NCBI GenBank assembly: GCA_021234155.1
Contig: JAJEKV010000026.1
Coordinates: 1,800,001-1,864,000 of the forward strand
Length of the DNA: 64,000 nucleotides
Source of the DNA: Isoetes taiwanensis
Taxonomy: Eukaryota > Streptophyta > Lycopodiopsida > Isoetales > Isoetaceae
Direction: 5' to 3'
Shown in pieces: positions 32,100 through 43,917 of the stretch. Numbering within the stretch: position 1 is the first letter of the stretch; each line of letters opens with the position of its first letter. Made by a program: the position numbers and the translations under genes. The notes under the pieces are model-generated. The model made no database searches. It worked only from the letters and a program-made list of their open reading frames with translations, and was not told the origin of the DNA.

Positions 32100-33240
32100 C
32101 AATAAACAACGAATATTGTTATGCCCTAAATCAAAACATCATCCTTCTGCAAATAGAAAAACTAGAACAAATGTGGCAAAACAGAGAGGGAAATATTTAA
32201 GTCTATGAGGACCAGAATGTGTAAACAATATAGATTTATTTAAAGCTCTACCAAGAGAACATATCTTAGATACCCAAACATTTGTACAGCAGAACAGTCA
32301 GGAAATGTTTATCCCTCGTGGATAAACAAATCCTGATATTTGATGCACAAATCTACAACAGAATGTTAAAACAACTCTTGAACAATACGATCTTGACTAA
32401 AAATGCTAAACCTTCAAAAGAAAACGTCTTCCAACCTGTGTTATCCCGTATTAAAAAAGCAAATGCAGAAGCTACATGGGAACATATTATACATCCTTAA
32501 GATTGGACATAGCAACTATAAATCAAGCAATGGATTTGCTTGTTAACAGTAATTATAAAATGACAGTGCTAAGTATCTGCCTAAAAAATTGCCAGATAAA
32601 GTCTTTAGAAACCATACTAATTTTTAACAGCTTGTTCTTCCATTTGTCTAGTAATGGAGATTTACTTGATCTTGTATGCATCAAAACCATCGGATTAAGA
32701 AGCTTATATTAGAAGCCCTGCTCCAATAAATCTTGCAAAAGGTTTTTGCCAAAATTAAACACTCTGTACAAACCGAACATTATGTGTATCAAAATGGAAG
32801 TAAAGAAAATAAAATGGAAGTAGCAAAGAAAAATGCACAGAAGCGAGGATTACCGAAAGAAGCCTCTGGCTGAAGAAATAGAAGCTGTGTTGAAGACTTG
32901 CATTCTTGTCCTTGTCGGTATATATAAATAGGAATAGGGATATAATAGTCCCCAAGGAGAAAACAGGCCTCAACAGAGAAGCTTAAGCATTGACGATATC
33001 ATGACCTGCACGGAATCACCAACCTGCCTGGAAGCAAGAAGCCACTCCTATTATTGTAGAGATTCCTTTGCTTCAGTGCCTGCAGATAAAAAGCACAAAC
33101 AATTTTACTATTTAAGTTCATATCCGGTATTCCATCAAAAAGCTGGCATAATACGAATACCGTATTTACCTTATTTTCTAACCATTGATAATCTCTTCCA
33201 TAACTAATTATTCCTACGCTATGGTTAAAACTCAAATGTT
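32100..33240. other. no further gene recognised
   Basis: Stops are frequent on both strands. Frames at 32755-32973 (-), 32999-33235 (-) and 32282-32500 (+) carry no recognisable domain. Confidence 0.5.
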
Positions 33241-33244
33241 AACT

Positions 33245-33640
33245 TGTCCGCCAACCCCCTAGGTGTGTCACAGAGGGAGTAATAGGGGGATTGCAATTTA
33301 TAACATGGGGATTTTCTATAAAAAAATGAAGAATGGAGGATGAGGAGAAATAGGGTAGTCAGGGGTACTAGGGGTAATGATGGAGTAATAAGGGGATTGA
33401 AATTTAGAACATGGGGATTCCTTAAAAAAATAAAGAATGGGGAATGGGGGATTAGGGTTAGAAGGGGGTAATTAGGGTTAGTTTTAGAACATGGGGATTT
33501 TAATGAGATGAAGAATGGGGGAAATGGGGTAATGAATGGGGGAGGATTGCAATTTTAGAATATGGGGATTTCTACTAAAAAATGAAGAATGGGATGAAGA
33601 ATGGGGTAGCTTGAGGGGGTAATAGGGGTAATGAGCAATG
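33245..33640. repeat. degenerate G-rich tandem repeat, with a further unit at 34137-34260
   Basis: Units of about 90-110 bases share GGGGGTAATAGGGG, GATTGCAATTTAGAACATGG, GGATTT and ATGAAGAATGGGG. At least four are in tandem and one is offset near 34.2 kb. Runs of GGGG recur regularly. No coding content. Confidence 0.8.
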
Positions 33641-33644
33641 TTGT

Positions 33645-34130
33645 TAAAAAAATTTTTTATTTTTAAAGTAATAGGAAAATTTCAATTTTTTAAAGGATTT
33701 TTATGATTTGGTATGGCCAAAAAACAAAAATTTTCTTTGCTAAAAAACATATTTGAATGAATGGGGGATACCAACAAAGTAAATCGAAGTAAACTTATCT
33801 TTGCTATTAGAAACTATTAAGTTCAAGTACAAAGATATCATAGCTATTTTGCCATGCAACTCTTAAGAAAGTTCAGCAAAAAATATTATTTTAGAGGTTA
33901 AGATATATAAAATTTATATACAAAGATAAATAAGTTCAAGAATAACATAGATTTGGATAAAAAAAATCACAGATCTAAAGATTTTAAAAAGGATTTTTAA
34001 AGGGATTTTTAATTTTTAAGGGGAAGATTTTTAATTTTTATATAAAATTGGGGAAAGATTTTTTCCAAATTTTTTAAAATCTTCAAAAAATCTTAAAAAC
34101 GTTTTTAAACGTCACGGATTTTGCATAAAA
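33645..34130. other. AT-rich noncoding stretch
   Basis: Long A and T runs with repeated AAAGGATTTTTAA phrases near 33.98-34.1 kb. No gene is seen. Confidence 0.5.
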
Positions 34131-34259
34131 CATTTAGTAATGAAGGAAATGGAGGATGAATTTTTGGAGGATAAGATTAGAAAGGGTAATGAGGGGCCTA
34201 ATGGGGAATTGCAATTTAGAATTGGGGATGAGGAGAAATGGGGATTCACATAAAAAGGG

Positions 34260-34838
34260 AATTCTTTGCCATTGTTGAAGAACGTCCAAGTATTCTGATG
34301 TCTTTTTCGATGTAGCATCTATGACTTGTTCCATAGCATTGCCGAACACATGCCTGACTCCTCCGAACTCTTGTCTACCTGAAAGTGAGTTGGAAAGCTT
34401 ATATTAAGATGCATAAGATAAGACAACCATGTTCAAGAGATCATTATAAACATAGATACCTGTTTGAATATAAGAAACTATTGGGTTGTCTCTTCGACAA
34501 TTGGTTCCACCTAGAAACATACCGAGATCAAGCTGGGCTAGATGATCTCCCATCCAAAAGAAGAGAACAACACGAACAACTTCTTCTACTCCTTTTAAAT
34601 GAATCCCATTGAGAAACAAAGTTTTCAATTCTTGAAGAAGCGCGTCACAGAAGAGTTTCATATAGTCCTTTGGCAACTTTTGAATTCCCTTTATCCCCTT
34701 TTGTGGCACAAACAAAATTGGGTATGGCTTAGCCCAGACGTGACACCCAAATCTATATCCATAAAGGGGCAGCTTAAGCTGGGTTGATCTCCACGGTCGA
34801 ATTTGCACCATAAATGGCCGAGGTTTGGCCACGTACAC
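34260..34838 (-). pseudogene. CACTA/tnp2-like transposase fragment
   Basis: The minus strand has a 144-codon frame (34404-34838) with KPYPILFVPQKGIKGIQKLP, DYMKLFCDALLQELKTLFLN, FFWMGDHLAQLDLGMFLGGT and NCRRD. A 'GDxxAQ...f..g...C..C' layout is typical of the region around one catalytic acidic residue in tnp2-type (CACTA) and related transposases. A further block on the same strand (34260-34349, EQVIDATSKKTSEYLDVLQQ) may be a following exon. The family call rests on a short motif, so other DDE-type families remain possible. Confidence 0.45.
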
Positions 34839-34839
34839 T

Positions 34840-35760
34840 GATATATTTAATGCATTTAAAGTGACCTAGATGAGGTGGCATTGCGCATTTAAATGATATT
34901 TAATGCACCTCAATCTGGCCCCTTATTTGAGGCTTTAAAAATAAGCCGTTGAATTCTAATATTTTATCTAGGCCGTCGGTTCTTAATTCTAGAAATTGTT
35001 CTCGACTCTTGGACTTGAAGTGTGAATAGCCGGGTATAGCCATGGATATTAAATGCATTAAATGCCTCACGATAAGATGGCATAGCATCTAAACGAGGTG
35101 GCAAAAAATCTGTAACATTTCGCCAGGGTTTGCGGGAAAGAAGGAAAAAAAACGACTGCCCTCATCCAGTCCTTCCACCCAAATGTGTTAGCATCTGGGC
35201 GGAATGGCCACCTATATGATTTGGTGCTCATGCCGGCATGATATCGATCTATCATGCTGAAGTTCGATTCCAAATGCTGAAGTTTATATTCAAAGAGATG
35301 TTTTGAAGCCGATTTAGAGAAAACCTAGACCATATCAGGTACCTGATTCCTTCATCTTCTTGAATATCCCAGCTTCCATGGCATGGCCTTCTACTGTACT
35401 ATGGTTGCGAACCAAGTGGTTTAACCAAAGCTGAAAGGCATTTTTTGGCTGCCTATTGCTCCGGAATCTACTATGGCAAGGAGCTTCATTTAGCGATTTT
35501 GTCTTTTCGTCTAATCTTCCACAGATCTAAGCAAAAGAAAATGGCCATGCCCTTAGGCTTCTTCCTTCAACGGCTTCAACGGCCATGCCCTGCTTCCATT
35601 TCTTTTTGTAAACAGCATCAGGCATGTGGGAATCATCTGAATATTTGATTACAGATTATGGTTATGTGCTCAAATGCTGGATTGTAAGTCATTGAACTTC
35701 TATTTATATGTATCGATGAACCTATTATATTCTCTCATTTATTAAAGTGCAATGTGTTCA
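34840..35760. other. noncoding with short direct repeats
   Basis: GAGGTGGCA...GCATTTAAATG-type phrases recur at about 34.87, 35.05 and 35.09 kb. Frames at 34900-35088 (-) and 35445-35648 (+) are unrecognised. Confidence 0.5.
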
Positions 35761-35764
35761 TTCA

Positions 35765-36830
35765 TTTTAGAGTTTCGCTGCTTTGATGAAGGAGACTGTA
35801 TCGAATGTGCTCGCTGTTCTGAAGGCATGGTTTCCTACTCTGTTTTTCATGAATATATTGTTATTTCAATGTTGCATGTTTAGTTTGTGCAATTGATCCT
35901 GAAGCATAACATAGGATATCTAACCAGTTTATAGTCGTCATAATGTTTTAGTCTGTAGCATTCCAGGAAGTGAACTTGAAAACAAGTGGTAAATTTAAGA
36001 ACAACTGATTTTCTAGCGCCATGTTATTTATCAACCTTTTATATGATAGTGCGTAGTATCCTTGTAGTGTTTCCAGATCTCGCATTAGTAACAAGCTACA
36101 GGTAGTTCGTGTCTCTTTCAACTCAGAATGATAAAATCTAGTTTTTTTCCTTGCAAGGCATGAGTTTCCAACAGAGACAAGTAACTGCTCAAAGGGTTTA
36201 TTGTGCATATGTTTAATTATCTAAGGCTTTGTATCTATCTGTGTTGCAGATATCAGCTGCAACTGTCTTTGAGGCAAGAATTGTCTCATGCCTAGATCAT
36301 CTTGAAGCTGTTCCTTGGGCAGAAGATGAAGAAGAGAAAGTAGCGTCTGTCATTTGTCAATTGCAGTTGAACGGTGTTGCAGCCTCATATCTTATATAGT
36401 GCATTTTAAATGTAGATTGAGAGATCAAAAGGGGCGCTACAAGTGACACTTGAAAATGTTCTGTTTGAAAATGAACATTTGAAATAGAAAACGAAGGCAT
36501 TGGAACTAGAATTGTCATCTACAAAGGAGGATTTGAATAAAAAGTTTGCTATAAACGTGAGCTTGCTGTGATGAACCTGTACTTATTCTTTTGTTTTAAC
36601 TTTCATATAGCAAATGTTTATTTATGTTTTGAGTTATTGGTGCAGGATGAAGAATGGAAATTAAAGCTACAACATTTAAGTAGCAAGCTTCAAGCCTTGA
36701 GTAAGCCACCTTAATTATTTCTTAAAAGTCTTTCCACATGTTTCTTATGCCATAAAATATTTTTAAAAATATAGATAGAGATCTTGTGAATGAAAGGACA
36801 CAATTCAATGAATACAAGTTACAGAAGGTA
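35765..36830 (+). pseudogene. coiled-coil exons upstream of the TCCC-H domain
   Basis: Small exon-like blocks with AG/GT borders follow each other. They are about 35768-35826, 36249-36355 (TVFEARIVSCLDHLEAVPWA, EDEEEK), 36415-36560 (ERSKGALQVTLENVLFENEH, then a stop), 36645-36700 (DEEWKLKLQHLSSKLQAL, then GTAAG) and 36777-36827 (RDLVNERTQFNEYKLQK, then GTAAGG). The predicted peptides are helical and charged. They precede the TCCC-H exon at 37.6 kb on the same strand and could be its N-terminal part, or a separate relic. At least one stop is present. Confidence 0.45.
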
Positions 36831-36904
36831 AGGATTGCTCACCACGACTATTATTTTAGACTTGTCAAGATAGCAACATACAGCAATATATACGAACTCA
36901 TTGG

Positions 36905-37610
36905 TTGTCTACAAAATACTTGAGCATTTGTTGGCTGATTTGCAACCACCATACAGAGTATTTGGAAGACAGAGTAATCAGCAAAAGATCACAATATGCA
37001 ATGATGTCATGCCAATTTGTGTCAGCTCCTAGTTTTGTGTATCTAATTTGTTTTTCGATGTCAGCTCCTAGTTGGCAGGCTATAAGGAATGACTAATGTA
37101 CTTTACACTTAGAGGCACTGACTGAGCTATTTTTAATAGGAAAAGTAGTTGGATGTACTTCCCATTACATCCAATGTTGCAGAAGGCAAAAAATGTGTTG
37201 AAAGTTAGGTTGTGTTTCTATAGTCTCGGTTTCTGTAGTTCCTAAGTACATGCTTAGTACATTCTGAGCTTTCCTGAACTCAAGATACCGTTGAAAGATA
37301 GGGTAATACATAGTATTTAAATGTACTTCCCTCCATAAGAAAAGTATTGAATACATACATCTGTAACACAGTGACACTGTGTGTGACTTGGTTACATATT
37401 GAGTTTTGTATGTACATCTGGAATGCGTTTGAGTACATTTTCTACATATTTATACATATCATGTACATAATATGTACGATGTTGTGTTATAGTAGTTGAA
37501 TGTATATCAAATCATGGTCTGACTGCCATAGAACTAATGCAATGTCTGCAACATCTTTAAATTCGTAAGTAGTTTTAATTTATCTTTTACTTATACATGC
37601 TGCTTTTTTC
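36905..37610 (+). other. intron-like stretch with TGTACAT-type words
   Basis: AT-rich sequence with several TGTACAT, ACATATG and GTACAT words between 37.38 and 37.52 kb, ending in a CTTGCAG acceptor at about 37617. No gene is seen inside. Confidence 0.45.
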
Positions 37611-37617
37611 CTTGCAG

Positions 37618-38121
37618 AGTGAATTATATGAGATGTTCAAAGATGAACATCCTGAAGTGAAGATTAGCGCCAGAATGTTCGAGCTGCTTAAGCCTACGTA
37701 TGTGAGAAGGTTGAAAGAGAGGAACACATGCTGTTGCGTGAAGCATGAACAAGCTGAGCTATACAAAAAAGCATTTAGCATCCTAAGGAGTAAATTTCAT
37801 GCCAATTGTACATGTTCTTGCGGTGTTTGAGCAGCAGATGAGAACAATGGCATCTGCCAAGCTCCTTCTAAAATATTTCAAAATGTTAGCGCTATGTGGA
37901 GAGCTATGGCCTGTGACAAGGAAGGTGAAGAGTGGCATAGTTTGGACTGTGTGAAGGGAGAGTGCCTAAGCTGTGGCACTAAAAATATTCAAATCTATCC
38001 TAAGGAGAAAGAGTCGCAGAATGAGAACATTAAATGGCAAGTTTACAAGTACGTGAACGAACCTTCCAAAGCTGGCACTTCAAGGAGGCTGAAGCTTGTT
38101 ACTGAAAGCGGGAGTCCAGGT
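37618..38121 (+). pseudogene. TCCC-H domain of the DFAENY transposase-like family (copy 2)
   Basis: After a TTGCAG acceptor the frame reads SELYEMFKDEHPEVKISARM, FELLKPTYVRRLKERNTCCC, VKHEQAELYKKAFSILRSKF and CTCSCGV, with a stop at about 37828. It resumes with WRAMACDKEGEEWHSLDC, GECLSCGTKNIQIYPKEKES and a donor-like GTACAC near 38120. Cysteines and a histidine in CCC-x2-H, C-x-C-x-C and C-x2-C spacing suggest metal binding. The order matches the minus-strand copy at 7.2-7.6 kb, and the DFAENY block that should follow is not here. The function is unknown; a transposon origin is inferred from repetition and decay. Confidence 0.7.
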
Positions 38122-38130
38122 ACACATCAA

Positions 38131-38800
38131 AAACGATGCCCATATCCTCCTTAAAATCCCCTATAAAAACCCCTTAAAATCCCCCTTTTCGTGGAATGGA
38201 CATGATTTTCAGAAATGGGGTATTTGGCCACAATCCCCCGTTGTGATTTTGTAGATTAATATCCCCTTATTTGAATTTTTTTTATATCCCCCATTGTCAT
38301 ATGCAATGGTCATACCCCTTTTCTCACAAATAATGTTCATACCCCTTTCTAGGAACAATCACCCTTTGTGATTTTGTAGTTTAATATACCCTTATTCCGT
38401 TCATACCCCTTATTCTGTTCATACCCCTCTTCTCAACCATCCTCCTTTTATGTTTAATATCCCCTTATGTTTAATATCCCCTTATTCCGTTCATACCCCT
38501 TTTATGTTTATACTCCTTTTCCGTTCATACTCCTTTTATGTTTAACATCCCCTTATTCCGTTCATACCCCTCTTCTCAACCATCCTCCCTTTGTGACCTT
38601 GTAATTTAATATCCCATACTGTTAATACCCTTTTCTCAAAAATCCCCCCTTCGTGATTTTGTGTTTAATATCCCCTTATTCCGTTCATACCCCTCTTCTC
38701 AACCATCCCCCTTTTGTGACCTTGTATTTAATATCCCGTACTTAGTTAATACCCTTTTCTCAACAATCCCCCTTTTTTATTATGTAATTTTATTTTGTAA
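38131..38800. repeat. degenerate C-rich tandem repeat
   Basis: About eight units, each built from TTTAATATCCCCTTATTCCG, TTCATACCCCT, TCTCAACCATCC and TTTGTGACCTTGTA-type phrases, with irregular unit length. It starts with a phrase shared with 27.75 kb. On the opposite strand it would be G-rich, like the array at 33.25 kb, but the units are not clearly the same. Confidence 0.8.
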
Positions 38801-39250
38801 TTTACTTAGATGAGATAATAAAGTATATGAAGATGTAGATTTGATTGCAAAGGACAGAATTGGATGTATTCATACAAAGGCACTCATGCATTCGTGTTAG
38901 AAAACATGAGAGAGCTTTATGATATTGCATTATTTTTAGTGCTTTACTTTAAAGCATGCCAATGGATTGATAAGCTACCGCAGTAGAAAGCATGGATTCT
39001 ATAAAACAAATTATGTTCCACAAAAAAAAAAGAGAAACTGAAAATTATATGCAATTTCTTAATACCAAGACCATGAATATAGAAAGAACAAGTCAGTAAA
39101 TCAGTCTATTAAGAGATCAATGTATTGTAGTTGGATGTACTTCAATGTATATCAGATACATCCCTTGCATGGAATGCAAATAGGATTACTAAACTTATCC
39201 AGGGTACTCAGAAGCTAGCTTCTATCGAGCTTGCAACAAAGAGAATTATA
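38800..39250. other. no feature seen
   Basis: AT-rich noncoding DNA with a short A-run at about 39020. Confidence 0.5.
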
Positions 39251-39259
39251 AGGCTTAAA

Positions 39260-39915
39260 ACTGACCTAGGGCATGTCCAGAAACTGGATTGGAAGTGCCC
39301 TTTTCTTTCTGACATCCCTGTACTTTGGAGAAGTTTTGGTGTGGGTTAACCAAAAATCATTTACCAAGTGTTTGGTTGATTCTGGAAGCATGTCTGCCCT
39401 GGGTTGCCTTCCTGCAAGCACCCACATGTTAGCACCTAATAATGACATGCGCTTTCTTCTAATTGCAGCTTTTGTAAGGTTTCTTGCTTGCACTTGCAGA
39501 ATTCTGGGAGGCTACACCTTTTTGCTTGAGTTTTCCATTCTCACCAACAATCATTGATAACAGGGAATGCTTAGCTGCTAATTTATCATTGCTATTTGCT
39601 TGTTTCACTTCCTGCAGACCTTTCCGGATATTTTGTAGCATGGTATCCTTCACAATTCCTTGCGCTGGATTTCCAATGGCAGTTCAAAAAAGAAGTGCAG
39701 CCTTTCATCCCGAACATTTTCATTGCTAAAGCCCTCCTTTGCACAGAACGTAAATCTTGAACCTGATCATATATAAATTTAACAATTTCATCAATCTTAC
39801 GCTTCATTTTCTTTGTCACATTCCCGGTATTGCAATCTTCTTGCGCCATTTCTGTTCCTTCGTTATTCATCATGGTTCTTGCGTGGTTTAAGGTTAGCTG
39901 GAGGAATTCTGGCAA
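39260..39915 (-). pseudogene. N-terminal block of the DFAENY transposase-like family
   Basis: Minus-strand frames read MKRKIDEIVKFIYDQVQDLR, then (shifted) NIRKGLQEVKQANSNDKLAA with KHSLLSMIVGEN, then KAAIRRKRMSLLGANMWVLA, GRQPRADMLPESTKHLVNDF and WLTHTKTSPKYRDVRKKRAL. The last part, 'W.LAGR.PR.D.LPE....V..FW...T..SP..RDVR', is what normally precedes the LKPxxVRxLKERxTCCC segment in this unnamed family. So this, 37.6 kb and 27.4 kb represent successive blocks of one protein type scattered in different orientations. Frameshifts separate the frames. Confidence 0.62.
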
Positions 39916-40119
39916 GAAGGAGGGAAATCCTGGAGCTGGGCGAAGTTTCAGTCAGAAAGTGGGAAATTGGGCATAAAATTGATACTGGGTAGCAGAAATC
40001 ACCGTCCGGACGTCGCTTAAAGTGCTTAAATGCAACGATTTTTCAGCACATAATAAGCATTTAACGTGCGGTGCTTATTTAGACAAGCACCTGATGAAAT
40101 ATTTTTTGGTTGATTCACA

Positions 40120-40545
40120 ATAATTCTTCACGAAAGTGACTCAAAATTGATCTCCTAATACATTTTTGCATCTCCAATCTAATGGAAGAGACGGCATTAG
40201 ATTTTATGAAGCCGTTTGTGATATAGATACCAGAAATCGTTTTTTAGCTTTTTTCACTATCAATCCTCTATAGAATGATCTGAAACTTGATCTCCAAAGA
40301 CGTTTTTGCATCACGAATCCAATGGAATAGACGGCATCAAATTCTGTATTGTAGTTTGTAAGATATTAGGCTTTTACGGTAAAATATCAGAAATCGTTTT
40401 TTGGCCTCTTGCGGTGAAAATACTCAATGGATTTACCTGAAACTTGGTGTCCTAGGACGTTTTTGTACTATGAATCCATAGGAACTGACGGCAATCCATT
40501 TCGTCAAGTAGTTTATGAGATATTGGCTTCTACTCTATGGCAACC
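40120..40545. repeat. three diverged tandem units of about 145 bp
   Basis: Units starting near 40127, 40270 and 40425 each contain TGATCTCC-like, TTTTTGCATC, AATCCAATGGAATAGACGGC and GAAATCGTTTTTTxGC phrases. No reading frame is conserved. Confidence 0.7.
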
Positions 40546-41009
40546 TTGATCGAATTTTTCATGATTGTGCTCAAAATATGCACAGGTAGAAGCTGCAATT
40601 TCATAAGGATTCTTAGTTTTGGATGCCGATTCCAATGAGCCATAGCTTGCTGTATTTGGTGAAGTAGATCAAATGCCACAAATGGAGGGCCACTGCTGTT
40701 ACGAAGCATCGGGCTCATATCAAGAAATTTTAGCCATTGATTGATTTTGACGGTCCTAATGGTCCAGGTCTTCTCATAGTGTCCATTTATTTACGTGCTT
40801 AATATGTGCTTCGCCAAAAATTGTACCCCACTAGCAATTTTGTACCCAATTCTCCTAATGTTCAGGCATTTCTTTGAGTGGTTTGAGCGGTGGGAATGAA
40901 ATCTGCTTCATGATTGCGTTTTAGTTGATGTGGCAAGTAATTCCGAAAAAAAAAAGCTTCCTTAATATAGCTATTATGTACATACTTGAAATGTGATACA
41001 TCTCTTACG

Positions 41010-41295
41010 CTACATTTGGCCAAATGTAGGACACCCTAGCTTTCTTTTACCCCCATCTCTAAACATGCATGCAGCGCCATGGCCGATCTCAAACAATCTT
41101 GCTCCTGCAAAAGGCACTCTTACCTTCTAATTGTCACATTGGGAGGAGGATAAATCCAAACCCCTCTATCAGTTCCTATTGCTTCGCATTTTTAACTGCA
41201 GCTCCTCGATCATGTCCCAAGTGGAAACGACCAAAACTCGACCTCCCTAATATAAACCCTACAGTAACCTAGCAACACAAAGGGCTTATTTTCAT
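41010..41295 (-). repeat. element X terminal part (copy 2), cut by LINE-C
   Basis: This is the reverse complement of the 18.4-18.7-kb unit, and it starts with a perfect 20-bp palindrome, CTACATTTGGCCAAATGTAG (41010-41029). Next come GACACCCTAGCTTTCTTTTA and CTCTAAACATGCATGCAGCG. Its hairpin is broken at about 41290, where the poly(A) end of a LINE-C begins. Element X resumes at about 42110. Confidence 0.72.
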
Positions 41296-42110
41296 TTTTT
41301 TCATGAACGTGGACCTTTATTACTCAAAAGAATACAAAGAGTACATGGGGGACTCAAAAACCCAGTGGAGAAGATGTCCACTAGAGCAACACTACCCACC
41401 ACATACATAACATAGAAAAGCAGACAATACATATCACCACGAGCACAACTGTTTGCTATGAGTAGATTTGAATTTGAAGATATTGCTCCCAAATGACACT
41501 CTTAACGTCATCTTTTCAGAAAGAACACTTGTACGCCTTCACAATGCGACTACGAGCATCGCTAAGCACTTGCGTATCTGAAAAGACCTGTCCCTTGAAA
41601 ATGAGGAGGTTTTGTCTCTTCCAGATGGACCAAATGATCCAAGCAGATGCTAAGTGGAAAGCCCTCTTTACCAACTTGTCCCATGAACTAGGATAGACTG
41701 ACAATAGGACCTGCTGACTATTCAAGTCACAATGGAAAAGACTCAAAAGCCACTGCCAAGCAAGTCGAACATGGAGACATAAGAAAAAGCAGTACTCAAT
41801 TGTCTCATCCCTCTGCATGCAAAGCGGGCAGATCACCGAGACTTCTGGACGAAATCGATGAACAACAGTGTTTACCCGCAAGCATCTATGAGTGATCTGC
41901 CACCATAAAATAGATAGCTTAGGATGGAGCAATTTATCCCATACCATCGCTAGACTGCTTTACGATGAGGCTCAGGGATAACTAAAGGCCACTTTGGCGA
42001 TGGAGGCAACACTTCAGGATGAAGCAGGACCACATACATCGAGTGCACCAGATGCTCCTCCTTAACACTGCCATGAACCACCCAGAGCTGGGGAGTTCAA
42101 AGGCCATATC
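41296..42110 (-). mobile_element. LINE-C copy 1, 5'-truncated, inserted in element X
   Basis: The minus strand carries a 143-codon frame (41516-41947), KLLHPKLSILWWQITHRCLR then CPLCMQRDETIEYCFFLC and LVKRAFHLASAWIIWSIWKR. This is the reverse-transcriptase zinc-binding (zf-RVT) region typical of the C-terminus of plant L1-type elements. Upstream, broken sequence (EEHLVHSMYVVLLHPEVLPP) matches the LINE-C at 51.0-51.3 kb. It ends downstream with an AATAAA-containing stretch and a short A-rich tail at about 41296-41310. It sits exactly where element X is interrupted. Confidence 0.85.
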
Positions 42111-42790
42111 CTAGTCAAATTCAAACAAGAAGAAGGACCCTTAAAAGCCCCTGGAAGCAGTTCGCCCCAGAAGTCCTCTTCTGAATGCCCCGGGCCGCAG
42201 ACGGGCAACTCTCCCACTGTGGAACTGTAAATTGGCTCTGTGAATGAACTCAGAATGTCGAGATTACCCTAAGGACCAAATTTCATGGGCAGAAGATCAC
42301 TCCTCCTCCAAGAAGCACTAACGTAGCTCATGTTCAACACATTCATAGTCAATTGGCCTAGGAAGTGGTTGCGGAATACTACCATGTAGAGTGTCCGTGT
42401 TTCTTTTGTTGCCAAAACTGACCATGTAACTTGGTCCCTCGCATAATTTTGCCATTCCAGACGATATGGAGAAGTCAAATCACTATTCTAGGGGCTCTAT
42501 AATGCTCGAACAACGAAAACACTTGGGTTTCTACACTGTTGCTCACAGGACGCTTCGCGGTTTGATAAGTTCTCCCGAACCGATCTTGAATTTTTTTGGA
42601 CCTGCTCCAAGCATGGTCCTGGAATAGTGAAATCAACGGTTGGATAGGGAACCTGAGCTCTGGAAGAGGACACATTAGCATATGGCCTCACAGAGGAGCA
42701 CTGCCAAAAAAGGCTGCCTCGATAATGTTTTTGGGGTCCATCGTCCTGACCTTGTCCAACTTGGGGAAGATGCCAGCTCTTCTATCAGAC
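42110..42790 (-). mobile_element. element X body (copy 2)
   Basis: This is a diverged copy of 17.65-18.35 kb in the opposite orientation. Readable pieces are NHFLGQLTMNVLNMSYVSAS, WRRSDLLPMKFG, GNLDILSSFTEPIYSS and VGELPVC. The protein-level match between two copies suggests former coding. It abuts the AG microsatellite. The family is unknown. Confidence 0.55.
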
Positions 42791-42796
42791 CCAATC

Positions 42797-43917
<1,121 letters not shown>

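Larger units (their letters stand above)
30011..33103 (-). mobile_element. Helitron candidate (minus strand) carrying gene fragments
   Basis: The minus strand ends with a Helitron-type 3' terminus. A hairpin GCCCGGC-AAC-GCCGGGC (30024-30040) is followed nine bases later by CTAG (30011-30014), inserted next to A/T. Upstream on the same strand lie exon-like pieces of a DA1-type peptidase (31015-31425) and another unassigned exon (31944-32094), as expected for gene-capturing Helitrons. The 5' end (TC) is not located. The right limit given is only the position of a 19-bp repeat of the left flank (29992-30010 and 33104-33122). No Rep/helicase is seen, so it would be non-autonomous. Confidence 0.55.
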
